DNA from: UBA995 sp035477115
Lineage (GTDB): Bacteria; Bacillota; Sulfobacillia; UBA995
DNA: 64,000 bases
Direction: 5' to 3'
Assembly: GCA_035477115.1 (NCBI GenBank)
Contig: DATIKW010000022.1
Span: 116,161-180,160, forward strand
This document shows, one piece after another, positions 1 to 8,396 of the stretch; positions within the stretch are counted from its first letter, which is position 1; the number at the start of each line of letters is the position of its first letter. The notes under the pieces were generated by a model. It was given only the letters and a program-made list of their open reading frames with translations, did not search any database and was not told the origin of the DNA. Made by a program: the position numbers and the translations under genes.

Positions 1-132
1 GAGCAGGGCTTCTTTGCCGGAGTGCGCCGCGACCGCGAGGGCGGCAAGGGGCGGGAAGGGGTGGTCCTCCGGGAGGCCGACTACTTCAATCCGTTCCTGG
101 AGGCACTGGAGGGAGGCGGCGGCGATGGTTGA
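1..132 (+). CDS. kamD: Lysine 5,6-aminomutase alpha subunit, C-terminal fragment
   Basis: Only the last 43 codons lie in the window; the gene is cut by the window edge, not broken. The frame entering at base 1 ends at TGA 130-132 and contains the run GREGVVLREADYFNPF, which resembles the C-terminal tail of KamD. KamD with KamE forms the adenosylcobalamin- and PLP-dependent mutase that moves the epsilon-amino group of lysine (or beta-lysine) to C5 in lysine fermentation. Its stop lies 8 bases inside kamE, so the two subunits are translationally coupled. The call rests on this tail plus the very clear kamE, kal and kce downstream. Confidence 0.8.
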   Translation, partial: EQGFFAGVRRDREGGKGREGVVLREADYFNPFLEALEGGGGDG

Positions 133-889
133 AGTTGAAGGAGTACGCCCTTACGGCGACCGCCGGGATGACGGGGCGGTTCAGGTCAGCTTCACCTTGC
201 CGGTGCCGGACGGCGAACGGGCGCGCGAGGCCGCCCGGATGCTCATGCGCCAGATGGGCCTCGAGGAGCCGCAGGTGGTCTTCGCCCGCGACCTGGGAGG
301 CGACTTCACTTTCGTGGTGGGCTACGGCCGCTGCCGGCATGCGGTGGACCTCGCCGCGGTGCGGGTGGCCCGGGTCAATGCCGAGGTGATGGACTTCAAG
401 GCCGTGAACCGCTTTGCCCGCGAGCGCCTCGGCCGCAAGGTGGTGGTGGTGGGCGCTTGCACCGGCAGCGACGCCCACACCCTGGGGCTGGACGCCATCC
501 TCAGCATGAAAGGGTTCGCCGGCGATTACGGGCTCGAGCGCTACCCGGAGTTCCGGGTGGTCAACCTGGGCAGCCAGGTGCCCAACGAGACGCTGGCCGG
601 GCGGGCGGTTGAAGAAGGGGCCGATGCCATCCTGGTATCGCAGGTGGTCACCATGCGCGATGTGCACCTGACCAACCTCAGCCGTCTGGCGGAGATGCTC
701 GAGGCGGAAGGCGTCCGCGACCGGGTGGTGCTGGTCTGCGGCGGTCCGCGGATCACCCACGAACTGGCGGTCGAGCTGGGCTATGACGCCGGGTTCGGCC
801 CGGGTACCGGCGCTTCGATGGTGGCTTCTTTCATAGTCCAGGAACTCGACCGGCGCCGGCAGGTCCGGCGGGCGGGGCAGGAGGGGTGA
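125..889 (+). CDS. kamE: Lysine 5,6-aminomutase beta subunit (B12-binding)
   Basis: 254 residues from ATG 125, close to the usual KamE length of about 260. The first ~95 residues form the dimerisation part; the rest is a B12-binding Rossmann domain. The cobalamin motif DAHTLG is at residues 116-121, with the cobalt-ligating His118. Lys129, in SMKG exactly 11 residues after that histidine, matches the lysine that holds PLP in the open state of the known enzyme (His133/Lys144). The frame is open back to base 14, but ATG 125 is preferred because it overlaps the kamD stop and fits the family N-terminus. The short length separates it from ornithine aminomutase OraE, which is much longer. Confidence 0.94.
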   Translation: MVEVEGVRPYGDRRDDGAVQVSFTLPVPDGERAREAARMLMRQMGLEEPQVVFARDLGGDFTFVVGYGRCRHAVDLAAVRVARVNAEVMDFKAVNRFARERLGRKVVVVGACTGSDAHTLGLDAILSMKGFAGDYGLERYPEFRVVNLGSQVPNETLAGRAVEEGADAILVSQVVTMRDVHLTNLSRLAEMLEAEGVRDRVVLVCGGPRITHELAVELGYDAGFGPGTGASMVASFIVQELDRRRQVRRAGQEG

Positions 890-892
890 GCG

Positions 893-1303
893 ATGGAGGG
901 CGAGCAGGTTGTCTTGCGCTTCCGCGCAGGGCCGGCTGATGCCCATTACGCCGGCAACCTGGTGGCGGGGGGCCGGATCCTGCAGTGGTTCGGTGATGCT
1001 GCAACGGCGCTGTGCATAATGCATGACGGCGATGAAGGGCTGTTCGTGGCGTACGACCGGGTCGAGTTCGTGGCCCCGGTGCACGCCGGCGACTTCCTGG
1101 AAGTACGGGGACGGATCACCCGGACTGGCAACACCTCGCGGGGCATGAGTTTCGAGGCCTACAAGTTCATCGGCGCCGCGGGCGCGGGCAGCCGGGAGTC
1201 GGCGGCGGATGTGCTGGAACCCCCGCTCCTGGTCGCCCGGGCCTCGGGCACCTGCGTTGTCCCGGCCCAGCGCCGGCGGAAGCGGGGGGAGACGGGTGGA
1301 TAA
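893..1303 (+). CDS. kal: 3-aminobutyryl-CoA ammonia-lyase
   Basis: 136 residues, a single hot-dog fold protein like known Kal enzymes. Kal removes ammonia from L-3-aminobutyryl-CoA to give crotonyl-CoA, the last lysine-specific step before the butyrate branch. Visible family features are HYAGNLVAGGRILQ near the N-terminus and VAYDRVEFVAPVHAGD in the middle, the central helix/strand pattern of acyl-CoA hot-dog proteins. It begins 3 bases after kamE and runs 8 bases into kce, so it is in the middle of a coupled operon. By sequence alone it could pass for a thioesterase; the neighbours settle the function. Confidence 0.88.
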   Translation: MEGEQVVLRFRAGPADAHYAGNLVAGGRILQWFGDAATALCIMHDGDEGLFVAYDRVEFVAPVHAGDFLEVRGRITRTGNTSRGMSFEAYKFIGAAGAGSRESAADVLEPPLLVARASGTCVVPAQRRRKRGETGG

Positions 1304-2111
1304 GCTATGGATCACGGCGGCCCTGGTGGGAGCGGAAGTCACCCGGGAGCAACAGCCGCACCTGCCGATCACTCCCGAGGAGATCGCGGAAGAGGCGGCC
1401 GCCGCACGCGAGGCGGGGGCGGCCATCGTGCACCTGCACGTACGCGACGCGGCCGGACGCCCCACCCAGGACCGGGCGGTATTCGCCCGGACGATCGAGT
1501 TGATCCGCGGCCGCACCGACGTGATCATCCAGGCCTCCACGGGCGGCGCGGTGGGCATGACGGCCGATGAACGGGCCCAGCCGCTCCTCCTCCGGCCGGA
1601 GATGGCCACCCTGACCTGCGGTTCGGTCAACTTCGGCGACGGCGTATTCTTGAACCCGCCCGCGGTGATCGAGCACTTCGCGCGCGTCATGAAGGAACTC
1701 GGGATCAAGCCGGAGATCGAGGTGTTCGAGATGGGGATGATCGCCAGCGCCCTCGGTCTCGTGAAGCGGGGACTGCTCGAGACCCCCTTGCACTTCGACC
1801 TGGTGATGGGAGTGCCCGGCGGCATCCCCGCTTCTCCGGCGCATCTCATCCACCTGGTGGCAGAACTGCCTTCGGGCAGCACCTGGAGCGTGGCGGGCAT
1901 GGGCCGCCACGAACTGACGCTGGGGACCATGGCCATCGCCATGGGCGGGCACGTCCGGGTCGGCTTCGAGGATAATATCTACTATCGCAAGGGGGAACTG
2001 GCCGCCGGCAATGCGCAACTGGTGGCCAGGATCGCCAGGATCGGGCGGGAACTCGAGCGGCCCCCGGCAACCCCGGATGAGGTGCGGATAGCCCTCGGGA
2101 TAGCCCGATGA
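1296..2111 (+). CDS. kce: 3-keto-5-aminohexanoate cleavage enzyme
   Basis: 271 residues from GTG 1296, chosen because GGGGGA lies six bases upstream and the product then has the family length; the open frame back to 1209 is overlap with kal. The enzyme condenses 5-amino-3-oxohexanoate with acetyl-CoA to give acetoacetate and 3-aminobutyryl-CoA. Zn ligands are visible as His46 and His48 in VHLHVRD. The late motif HVRVGFEDN supplies Arg221, Glu225 and Asp226, which correspond in order and spacing to the Arg/Glu/Asp set of the characterised enzyme. It is a member of the BKACE family, and the lysine context makes the specific assignment strong. kdd, the dehydrogenase in between, is not in the window. 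Confidence 0.92.
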   Translation: MDKLWITAALVGAEVTREQQPHLPITPEEIAEEAAAAREAGAAIVHLHVRDAAGRPTQDRAVFARTIELIRGRTDVIIQASTGGAVGMTADERAQPLLLRPEMATLTCGSVNFGDGVFLNPPAVIEHFARVMKELGIKPEIEVFEMGMIASALGLVKRGLLETPLHFDLVMGVPGGIPASPAHLIHLVAELPSGSTWSVAGMGRHELTLGTMAIAMGGHVRVGFEDNIYYRKGELAAGNAQLVARIARIGRELERPPATPDEVRIALGIAR

Positions 2112-2412
2112 TAGGCTGACTCCACGTAAGGGCGGGTTGCGAACCCGCCCCTAGTGCGCCCTACTCATCTTGCACCTGCTTGCATATTATATGCTGGCCT
2201 GGGAGGAATTCCGGCCAGCATTGCCGAAACAAACCGACGCTTTCCAGCCGAGGACGCCCGGATGGGCGGGTCTCGTTTCTTATCCTTATCCGAATCCGAT
2301 CATCCCAGGGGGAGGGGGATCCCAGGGGGCGTTGGAGGGCTCCCCGATGCTTCAGGTCGGCTTTAGCAGCGAAGTCAGGGCATCTTTCCTGAAGAACACC
2401 GAGGAGGTGGAA
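2112..2412 (+). other. Intergenic region between kce and the SBP gene
   Basis: 301 bases without a convincing gene. It holds the palindrome at 2126-2154 and a second stem-loop at 2192-2220 (8-bp arms TGCTGGCC and GGCCAGCA, 13-base loop). A short direct repeat, ATCCCAGGGGG, occurs twice near 2310-2340. The end carries the strong ribosome site AGGAGGTGG (2402-2410) of the next gene. TATTAT at 2185 has no -35 box at a proper distance, so no promoter is called. Short open frames here have atypical composition and no ribosome site. Confidence 0.5.
2126..2154. repeat. Dispersed GC-rich palindrome, copy 1
   Basis: A 29-base inverted repeat just after kce: arms GTAAGGGCGGGTT and AACCCGCCCCTAG around the loop GCG. 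It is a slightly degenerate copy of the perfect palindromes at 11137 and 13147. It has no T-run, so it is not a typical terminator, although it could fold in RNA after the kce stop. Confidence 0.8.
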
Positions 2413-2414
2413 GT

Positions 2415-4880
2415 GTGCGCAAGAAATTGGTCGCGTTCGGGCTGGCTGCCTTGTTGTTGGTGGGCATGGCGGCTGCCGGGGCAGCCCAGGCCCCCCGGCG
2501 GGGAGGTTGGGTGGACCGGATCCTGATCAGCGAAATACGCGATAGCGCCGGAGCCATCACCCGGCTTGAGGCCGGGGACATCGATCTGTTCCTGACGTCG
2601 ATAGGGACTGCCGATCTTTACCGGCGGATAGCGGCATCTCCGGCCCTCGCTTACGATCGAAGCTTCGGTACCTTCTGGGAGCTTACGTTCAATGTGGCGG
2701 GCCCCGTGCTGCCTGACGGGACGCTGAACCCCTTCCACTCCGACCGCATCCGCGAGGCCATGAACTGGCTCGTGGACCGGGACCACATCGTCCGGGAGGC
2801 CCACGGCGGACTGGCGGTGCCCCGTTACTTGCCGATCAACACCGCCTTCCCCGACTACGCCCGCCTGGCGGACGTGGCCCGGCGGCTGGAGCGGCGCTAC
2901 GCCCATAACCCGACCCAGGCGCGTACCGTGGTGACCGAAGAGATGCGCCGGCTCGGCGCCGAACTCGTCGGCGGACGCTGGCAGTTTCAGGGCAAGCCGG
3001 TACGGCTAATCGTCTTGATCCGGACCGAGGACGAGCGGCGCCAGATCGGCGACTATTTCGCGGGCCTGCTGGAAGGCCTCGGCTTCACCGTCGAGCGCCG
3101 CTACGGCACGGGCGGCGAGTTGGCTCCCATCTGGCAGGGGCGGCCGGAAGACGGCCGCTGGCATGCCGTGACCGCCGGCTGGATCGCGACCGTCATCAGC
3201 CGCGACCAGGCGGGGAACTTCACCTTCTTCTATACGCCAGCCTCCACCATGGTGAACCCGCTATGGCAGGCCTACCGGCCTAGCCCCGAGTTTGCCGCCT
3301 TGGCCGACCGCCTGTCCCGCCGGGACTTCGCCACCCTGGAAGAACGGACGCAGCTGTTCGGCCAAGCCCTCGATCACGCCCTGCGCATGTCGCCGCGGAT
3401 CTGGCTGACCGAACGCGCGCCGGTCACTGCCCGCCGGCGGGAGGTGCGGGTAGCGTCCGACCTGGCCGGCGGCGTCGCGGGAGCGTTCCTGTGGGCCCAT
3501 GCCCTGCGGCTCGGCGATCAGGTGGGCGGCACCGCCCGCCTGGCCTCCTCGCAGGTGCTGGTCCAGCCCTGGAACCCGGTAGCCGGCAGTAACTGGATCT
3601 TCGACATGACCCCCATCCGCGCCACTGCCGACTGGCCCACGGTCTGGGATCCCCATACCGGACTACAGTGGCCGCAGCGGCTGGAGCGGGCGGAAGTGAC
3701 CCACAAGCGCGGGCTGCCGGTCGGTCGCACGCACGACTGGGTAAGCCTGGACTTCGCCGATGAGATCCGTGTGCCGGCCGATGCCTGGATCGACTGGGAT
3801 CCGGCGGCGCAGCGCTTCATCACCGTGGGCACCAAGCATCCCGCCGGCCTCACCGCCAACACCCGGGTAGTCTTACGCTACCCGCGGGAGCTGTTCCAGA
3901 CCACGTGGCATGACGGCAGCCGTTTCTCGGTAGCCGACGTGGTGCTGCCGCTGATTCTGACCTTCGATCGCGCCAACCCGGCCAGCGCCATCCACGATCC
4001 GGGGGCGATACCCGCCTTCCGCACCTTCCAAGGGCACTTCCGGGGGGCGCGCATCGTCTCCCGCGACCCGCTGGTGATCGAGTGGTACACCGACCAGTGG
4101 TTCCTGGATGCTGAATGGATGGCAACCGCCGCCGCCGATGCGATGTGGCCGTATTACGTCCAGGGCCCCGGACCGTGGCACACCGTGGCCATGGGCATCC
4201 GGGCCGAGACCGAGCGGCGGCTGGCTTTCTCATTCGCGCGGGCGACCGCCCTCCGGATCGAGTGGATGAACATGATCGCCGGGCCGAGCCTGAATGTGTT
4301 CCGTCGTTCGCTGCCCATCCTGGCCCGGGAGTTCTGGGTGCCCTTCGAACCCACCTTACGCGAGTTCATCCCCCACGCGGATGCGACCCGTCGCTGGCAC
4401 AACCTCGTCAACTGGTTCGCCGAGAAGGGCCACTTCTGGGTAGGCAACGGTCCCTTCTACCTGGAGCGCGCCTTCCCGGTGGAGAAAGTGGTGCAACTGG
4501 ACCGCTTTGAGCAGTTCATCGACCCCGCCGGCAAGTGGGACCGCTTCGGGGTCCCCGCGCTGGCGTCGGCGACGGTGACCGGCCCGGCCCGGGTCCGGCC
4601 CGGCGCGGCTGCCAGCTTCGACGTGCGGGTGACGACGCAAGGGCGGCCTTACCCGGTGCGCGACATCGAGAGTCTGAAGTTCTTGCTGTTCGACGCCCGG
4701 GGTGAGGTGGCCCTGACCGGCCCCGCGACGGCGGTTCGGGACGGCCAGTGGCGGATCAGCCTCACCGCTGCCCAGACCGCACGCTTGCCCGTCGGCACAG
4801 CCCGAGTGGAAGCGGTAGTGGTTTCGCGGCTGGTCAGCATCCCCGCCTTCGCCTCCTTGGACGTTGTCATCCGTCGCTAG
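2415..4880 (+). CDS. ABC transporter substrate-binding protein, family 5, with extra C-terminal domain
   Basis: 821 residues from GTG 2415, five bases after AGGAGGTGG. Residues 1-26 are a Sec signal peptide (MRKK, then a hydrophobic core, then AQA), with no lipobox. The body resembles SBP_bac_5 extracytoplasmic binding proteins for peptides, opines or nickel complexes, but typical members have 500-600 residues. Residues about 705-821 form a separate beta-rich module beginning VTGPARVRPGAAASFDVRV, similar in character to an immunoglobulin- or macroglobulin-like domain. It opens a transporter operon whose permease also has an extracytoplasmic insertion, so the two extra parts may touch. The substrate is unknown; proximity to lysine fermentation genes suggests an amino acid or peptide. 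Confidence 0.8.
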   Translation: MRKKLVAFGLAALLLVGMAAAGAAQAPRRGGWVDRILISEIRDSAGAITRLEAGDIDLFLTSIGTADLYRRIAASPALAYDRSFGTFWELTFNVAGPVLPDGTLNPFHSDRIREAMNWLVDRDHIVREAHGGLAVPRYLPINTAFPDYARLADVARRLERRYAHNPTQARTVVTEEMRRLGAELVGGRWQFQGKPVRLIVLIRTEDERRQIGDYFAGLLEGLGFTVERRYGTGGELAPIWQGRPEDGRWHAVTAGWIATVISRDQAGNFTFFYTPASTMVNPLWQAYRPSPEFAALADRLSRRDFATLEERTQLFGQALDHALRMSPRIWLTERAPVTARRREVRVASDLAGGVAGAFLWAHALRLGDQVGGTARLASSQVLVQPWNPVAGSNWIFDMTPIRATADWPTVWDPHTGLQWPQRLERAEVTHKRGLPVGRTHDWVSLDFADEIRVPADAWIDWDPAAQRFITVGTKHPAGLTANTRVVLRYPRELFQTTWHDGSRFSVADVVLPLILTFDRANPASAIHDPGAIPAFRTFQGHFRGARIVSRDPLVIEWYTDQWFLDAEWMATAAADAMWPYYVQGPGPWHTVAMGIRAETERRLAFSFARATALRIEWMNMIAGPSLNVFRRSLPILAREFWVPFEPTLREFIPHADATRRWHNLVNWFAEKGHFWVGNGPFYLERAFPVEKVVQLDRFEQFIDPAGKWDRFGVPALASATVTGPARVRPGAAASFDVRVTTQGRPYPVRDIESLKFLLFDARGEVALTGPATAVRDGQWRISLTAAQTARLPVGTARVEAVVVSRLVSIPAFASLDVVIRR

Positions 4881-4894
4881 ACCCCGGAAGACCA

Positions 4895-4923
4895 GGGGCG
4901 CGGGGTCAAACACCCCGCGCCCC
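4895..4923 (+). repeat. Strong stem-loop after the SBP gene
   Basis: A perfect 12-bp inverted repeat (GGGGCGCGGGGT and ACCCCGCGCCCC) with the 5-base loop CAAAC, 14 bases after the SBP stop. No T-run follows, so a full intrinsic terminator is unlikely. In ABC operons such hairpins between binding-protein and permease genes often protect or attenuate the mRNA so that binding protein is made in excess; that role here is inference. Confidence 0.75.
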
Positions 4924-4948
4924 ATCCCTCCGGGGATGACCCTCCCGA

Positions 4949-6097
4949 ATGCTGGGGAGTAAGGAGGAACAACTCATAGCAACGGTGCCGCTCGCCTCAA
5001 CGGCCGGTGCCCGGGGAGCCGGGGATACTGTCCTCCGGCTCGCGCGTTTCGCCTCAATACGACTGGTCACGCTCCTGATCACCGTGGTGGTCGGCGTGTA
5101 TCTGACCATCCTCATCGCCAACATGGGGGGGTACGTCGACGAGATCCGCCGGGCCCAGATCCGGGAAGCGGTCGGCATTGCCCTGGGTGCGGACGAGGAC
5201 TTCGCGCTCCTCCCCGAAGCCGAGCGCCGGCGCATCCACGACGAAATGGTGGCGGTGGAGGAGGTGCGCCTGGGTCTTGACCAGCCTTTCCCCGTGCGAA
5301 GCTTCATTTACCTGCGCAATGCGCTGACGCTGGACTTCGGCATGTCCGACCAACTGCTGAGCGACAGCATGTCGCGGGTGGTCCGCCTGATCATCCTGGA
5401 GCGCTTGCCGCCGACCCTTGCCTTGTTCGCCACCGCCCAGTTGATCCTGTTCTTCGGGTCGGTGTTCACCGCCCTTTACCTGTCCCAGCGGTATGGCAGC
5501 CTGCTCGACCGGGCGATGGTGGCGCTGGCGCCGACCTCCGCAGCCCCCGGCTGGTTCTACGGGATCTTCCTGATCGTGATCTTCGCCGCCATCCTGCGCG
5601 TCCTGCCCTTCGGCGGCATGGTGGCCATCCCTCCGCCTGCGGATCGCTGGGCCTATGCCCTGAGCGTGCTGCGGCACTTGATCCTCCCGGTGACGGCCAT
5701 CGTCAGCAGCGCCATCTTCCAGGCGATATACTACTGGCGGACCTTCTTCCTGATTCACTCGCGGGAGGATTATGTGGAGATGGCCCGCGCCAAGGGCCTT
5801 TCCTCGGCCGCGATCGAACGCCGCTACATCCTGCGGCCTACCTTGCCGGCCATCGTCACCAGCTTCGCCCTCACCCTGATCGCGCTCTGGATGGGGGCCA
5901 TCGTGCTGGAGACGGTATTCATGTGGCCGGGTCTGGGACGGCTGATCTTCCAGGCCATCGGGATGTTCGACACCCCCGTACTGGTGGGAGCGGTGGTCAT
6001 TTACGCCTACTTGCTGGCCGTGACCGTGTTCGTCCTGGATCTGGTGTACGCCATGCTCGATCCCCGGGTGCTGGTCGAAGGGAGGAAGGCGGGATGA
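4949..6097 (+). CDS. ABC transporter permease, DppB/OppB type
   Basis: Up to 382 residues. It has an N-terminal membrane segment, a long extracytoplasmic stretch (about residues 60-135), then the BPD_transp_1 core with five or so membrane helices. The EAA loop that contacts the ATPase is visible as DYVEMARAKGLSSAAIERRY. The start is uncertain. ATG 4949 has a poor ribosome site, while AAGGAGG at 4961-4967 points to a later start such as GTG 4985 or, less usually, ATA 4976. The 3' end overlaps the next permease by four bases (ATGA). Together they form the membrane channel of this importer. Confidence 0.88.
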   Translation: MLGSKEEQLIATVPLASTAGARGAGDTVLRLARFASIRLVTLLITVVVGVYLTILIANMGGYVDEIRRAQIREAVGIALGADEDFALLPEAERRRIHDEMVAVEEVRLGLDQPFPVRSFIYLRNALTLDFGMSDQLLSDSMSRVVRLIILERLPPTLALFATAQLILFFGSVFTALYLSQRYGSLLDRAMVALAPTSAAPGWFYGIFLIVIFAAILRVLPFGGMVAIPPPADRWAYALSVLRHLILPVTAIVSSAIFQAIYYWRTFFLIHSREDYVEMARAKGLSSAAIERRYILRPTLPAIVTSFALTLIALWMGAIVLETVFMWPGLGRLIFQAIGMFDTPVLVGAVVIYAYLLAVTVFVLDLVYAMLDPRVLVEGRKAG

Positions 6098-7437
6098 GCA
6101 ACCTCCGAGCGCGACTCGCGGAACTACGCCGCTATCCCTCGGCCATCATCGGTATGGGCATGATCGGTCTGCTGGTACTGGTGGCTATAGCGGGCGTGGT
6201 CTTTATCCCCTATCAGAGAGCAGTGGACCTCTGGAAAGGGGACGAGGGGGTCTGGGAGGCGAGCCCTCGCCTGGCCCGGCCGGCCTGGTTCAACTGGTTC
6301 TCGCGGGAGCAGGCGCCGCGGACGCTGGTGCTGGACAGCGCGGCCGATCCCGACACCAAACAGCGGGTGGAGTACGAGGACGGCGAAGCCGATGTCACCA
6401 TCACCCTGGCCTTCGATTTCCCTTACGACCGGTTCCCCAGCGAAGTCGCCCTTTTCTTGAGGGGCAAGTATGAGGAGACCCAGCCCTTTGCGGGCTTTAT
6501 CTGGCGGATGCCGGACGGCCGGGAGTTCTACTTGCCGGCACGGGCTGTGGGGGAGCGCGATGTCTTCCACATTTCGCTGGACGACGAGGTTCGCTGGCAG
6601 CTTGGCGGGATGGCCCCGGAAATCGGCCTGTTCGCCGAGGAGGGTTCCGATCCTCCCCGGGTGCTGAAGGGCCGCTACGAACTGGTGGTAGAGGGTCTGA
6701 CCTTCGAGGCGGCCTCCGACCTCGATGCCCGGCTGGTGGTATACGGGCGCGTGCACGGGTTGGCCGGCACCGACCACCTGCGCCGGGACATCACCGTGGC
6801 GCTATTGTGGGGGACGCCGGTCGCCCTGGTCTTCGGCCTGGTGGCCGCGGTGGGTTCCACCATGGCCAGCATGACTATCGCTGCCCTCGCCGCCTGGTAT
6901 GGCCGATCGCTTGATGCCCTGGTCCAGCGGACCACAGAGGTCTCCATGATCCTGCCCATGCTACCGATATTGATCATGGTTGGTACCCTGTACACCCGCA
7001 GCCTCTGGGTGATCCTGGGTCTGGTGATCCTGCTCAGCATCTTCGGCGCCGCCCAGAAAGTCTACCGGGCGATGTTCCTGCAAATCAAGGAAGCGCCGTA
7101 TATCGAGGCCGCCCGGGCCTATGGTGCCAGCAACCCCCGCCTGGTTTTCCTCTACCTGATCCCGAGGGTGATACCCGTGCTGGTGCCCCAGTTCGTCAGC
7201 CTGATCCCCGCTTACGTGTTCCTGGAGGCCACCCTTTCTTTCCTCGGCCTGGGCGATCCGCTGATCCCCACCTGGGGGAAGGTGATCGAGGATGCCTTCC
7301 GCAACGGAGCCCTGTACATGGGCCACTACTACTGGGTGATGGCCCCTTCGGTGCTGCTCATCTTCACCGGGCTGGGCTTCGCCATGTTGGGGTTCGCTCT
7401 TGACCGGATCTTCAACCCAAGGCTGAGGGAGCAGTGA
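6094..7437 (+). CDS. ABC transporter permease, DppC/OppC type, with large extracytoplasmic insertion
   Basis: 447 residues from ATG 6094, overlapping the previous stop. DppC-type permeases usually have 280-320 residues. Here membrane helix 1 (about residues 15-40) is followed by roughly 190 residues of polar, beta-rich sequence before the second helix near residue 245, which begins the normal permease core. The EAA loop is APYIEAARAYGASNPRL, followed by the typical SFLGLGDPLIPTWG segment. The insertion would lie outside the membrane, facing the binding protein, which itself carries an extra domain. The pair may therefore be specialised for an unusual or bulky substrate. Confidence 0.88.
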   Translation: MSNLRARLAELRRYPSAIIGMGMIGLLVLVAIAGVVFIPYQRAVDLWKGDEGVWEASPRLARPAWFNWFSREQAPRTLVLDSAADPDTKQRVEYEDGEADVTITLAFDFPYDRFPSEVALFLRGKYEETQPFAGFIWRMPDGREFYLPARAVGERDVFHISLDDEVRWQLGGMAPEIGLFAEEGSDPPRVLKGRYELVVEGLTFEAASDLDARLVVYGRVHGLAGTDHLRRDITVALLWGTPVALVFGLVAAVGSTMASMTIAALAAWYGRSLDALVQRTTEVSMILPMLPILIMVGTLYTRSLWVILGLVILLSIFGAAQKVYRAMFLQIKEAPYIEAARAYGASNPRLVFLYLIPRVIPVLVPQFVSLIPAYVFLEATLSFLGLGDPLIPTWGKVIEDAFRNGALYMGHYYWVMAPSVLLIFTGLGFAMLGFALDRIFNPRLREQ

Positions 7438-8396
7438 TGGAACAACTACTACGAGTCGAGGACTTGTGTTTGTATTTCCAGACCATCAGGGGTCGAGTGC
7501 AGGCGGTCGACGGGGTCAGCCTGGAGTTGCCGCGCGGGGTGAGTCTGGCCGTGATCGGCGAGTCCGGGTGCGGGAAGACCTCGCTGGCCCGGGCCATCTT
7601 GCGGCTGCTCCCGCGGAATGTCAACACTTATGCCGGCCGAGTATACCTTCACGGCACCGATGTGATGCAGTTCGACAACGAGCGCTTCCGCCGTGAGGTG
7701 CGCTGGTTGCGGGCGGCCATGGTGCCGCAGGCTTCCATGAACGCCTTGAACCCGGTGATCCGGGTCGGCGACCAGGTCGCCGAGCCGCTCCTGTTGCACC
7801 GACGGGCCCACGACAGACGGGAGGCCTTGGAACGGGCGAGGGAGGCATTTTGCCTGGTGGGGGTGCCGGTGGATTTCCTGCACCGCTATCCCTTCGAGCT
7901 GTCGGGAGGCATGCGCCAGCGGGTAGCCATCGCCATGGCCCTGGTGACCCGCCCGGATCTCGTCATCCTGGATGAGCCGACCAGCGCCCTCGACGTCCTG
8001 ACCCAGGCTAACTTGATGAATGTGCTCAAAGGCATCAAGCGCGATGCGGGCATCACCTTCATCCTCATCACCCACGACATCGCCACTTCCAGCGAACTCG
8101 CCGACCGGGTGGCGGTGATGTACGCCGGTCAACTGGTGGAGATCGCTGACGCCGGCGACTTCTACCTGAATCCGACCCATCCTTACTCGCGCAAACTCAT
8201 GGCGAGCGTGCCCACGCTGCGCCAGGAGAAGCGGCTGGAGTTCATCCCCGGCCGGCCACCCAGCCTCGTCGATCCCCCGACCGGTTGCCGCTTCAAGGAT
8301 CGTTGCCCGTCGCGCTTCGAGCGCTGCGAGGAAATGCCGCCGCTCCGGGAGACCGGCAAGGAACGGCGGCTGGTGAGGTGCTGGCTCTATGGGTGA
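7437..8396 (+). CDS. ABC transporter ATP-binding protein, DppD/OppD type
   Basis: 319 residues from ATG 7437, whose A is the last base of the preceding TGA. Walker A is GESGCGKT (residues 41-48), the ABC signature LSGGMRQR and the Walker B segment LVILDEP are all intact, and the H-loop is TH in LITHDIA. The C-terminal oligopeptide/dipeptide transporter domain has the cysteine-containing block CRFKDRCPSRFERC. It energises uptake together with the next gene, which it overlaps by eight bases. Confidence 0.93.
   Translation: MEQLLRVEDLCLYFQTIRGRVQAVDGVSLELPRGVSLAVIGESGCGKTSLARAILRLLPRNVNTYAGRVYLHGTDVMQFDNERFRREVRWLRAAMVPQASMNALNPVIRVGDQVAEPLLLHRRAHDRREALERAREAFCLVGVPVDFLHRYPFELSGGMRQRVAIAMALVTRPDLVILDEPTSALDVLTQANLMNVLKGIKRDAGITFILITHDIATSSELADRVAVMYAGQLVEIADAGDFYLNPTHPYSRKLMASVPTLRQEKRLEFIPGRPPSLVDPPTGCRFKDRCPSRFERCEEMPPLRETGKERRLVRCWLYG

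Noticed and set aside
86..1942. 618-codon open frame on the minus strand across kamE, kal and kce
   Set aside because: It is antisense to four recognisable genes, has Arg/Pro/His-rich composition and no ribosome site; long antisense frames are expected at this GC content.
2170..2190. Possible promoter with TATTAT near 2185
   Set aside because: The only TTG-type box is nine bases away, and nothing acceptable lies at 16-18 bases.
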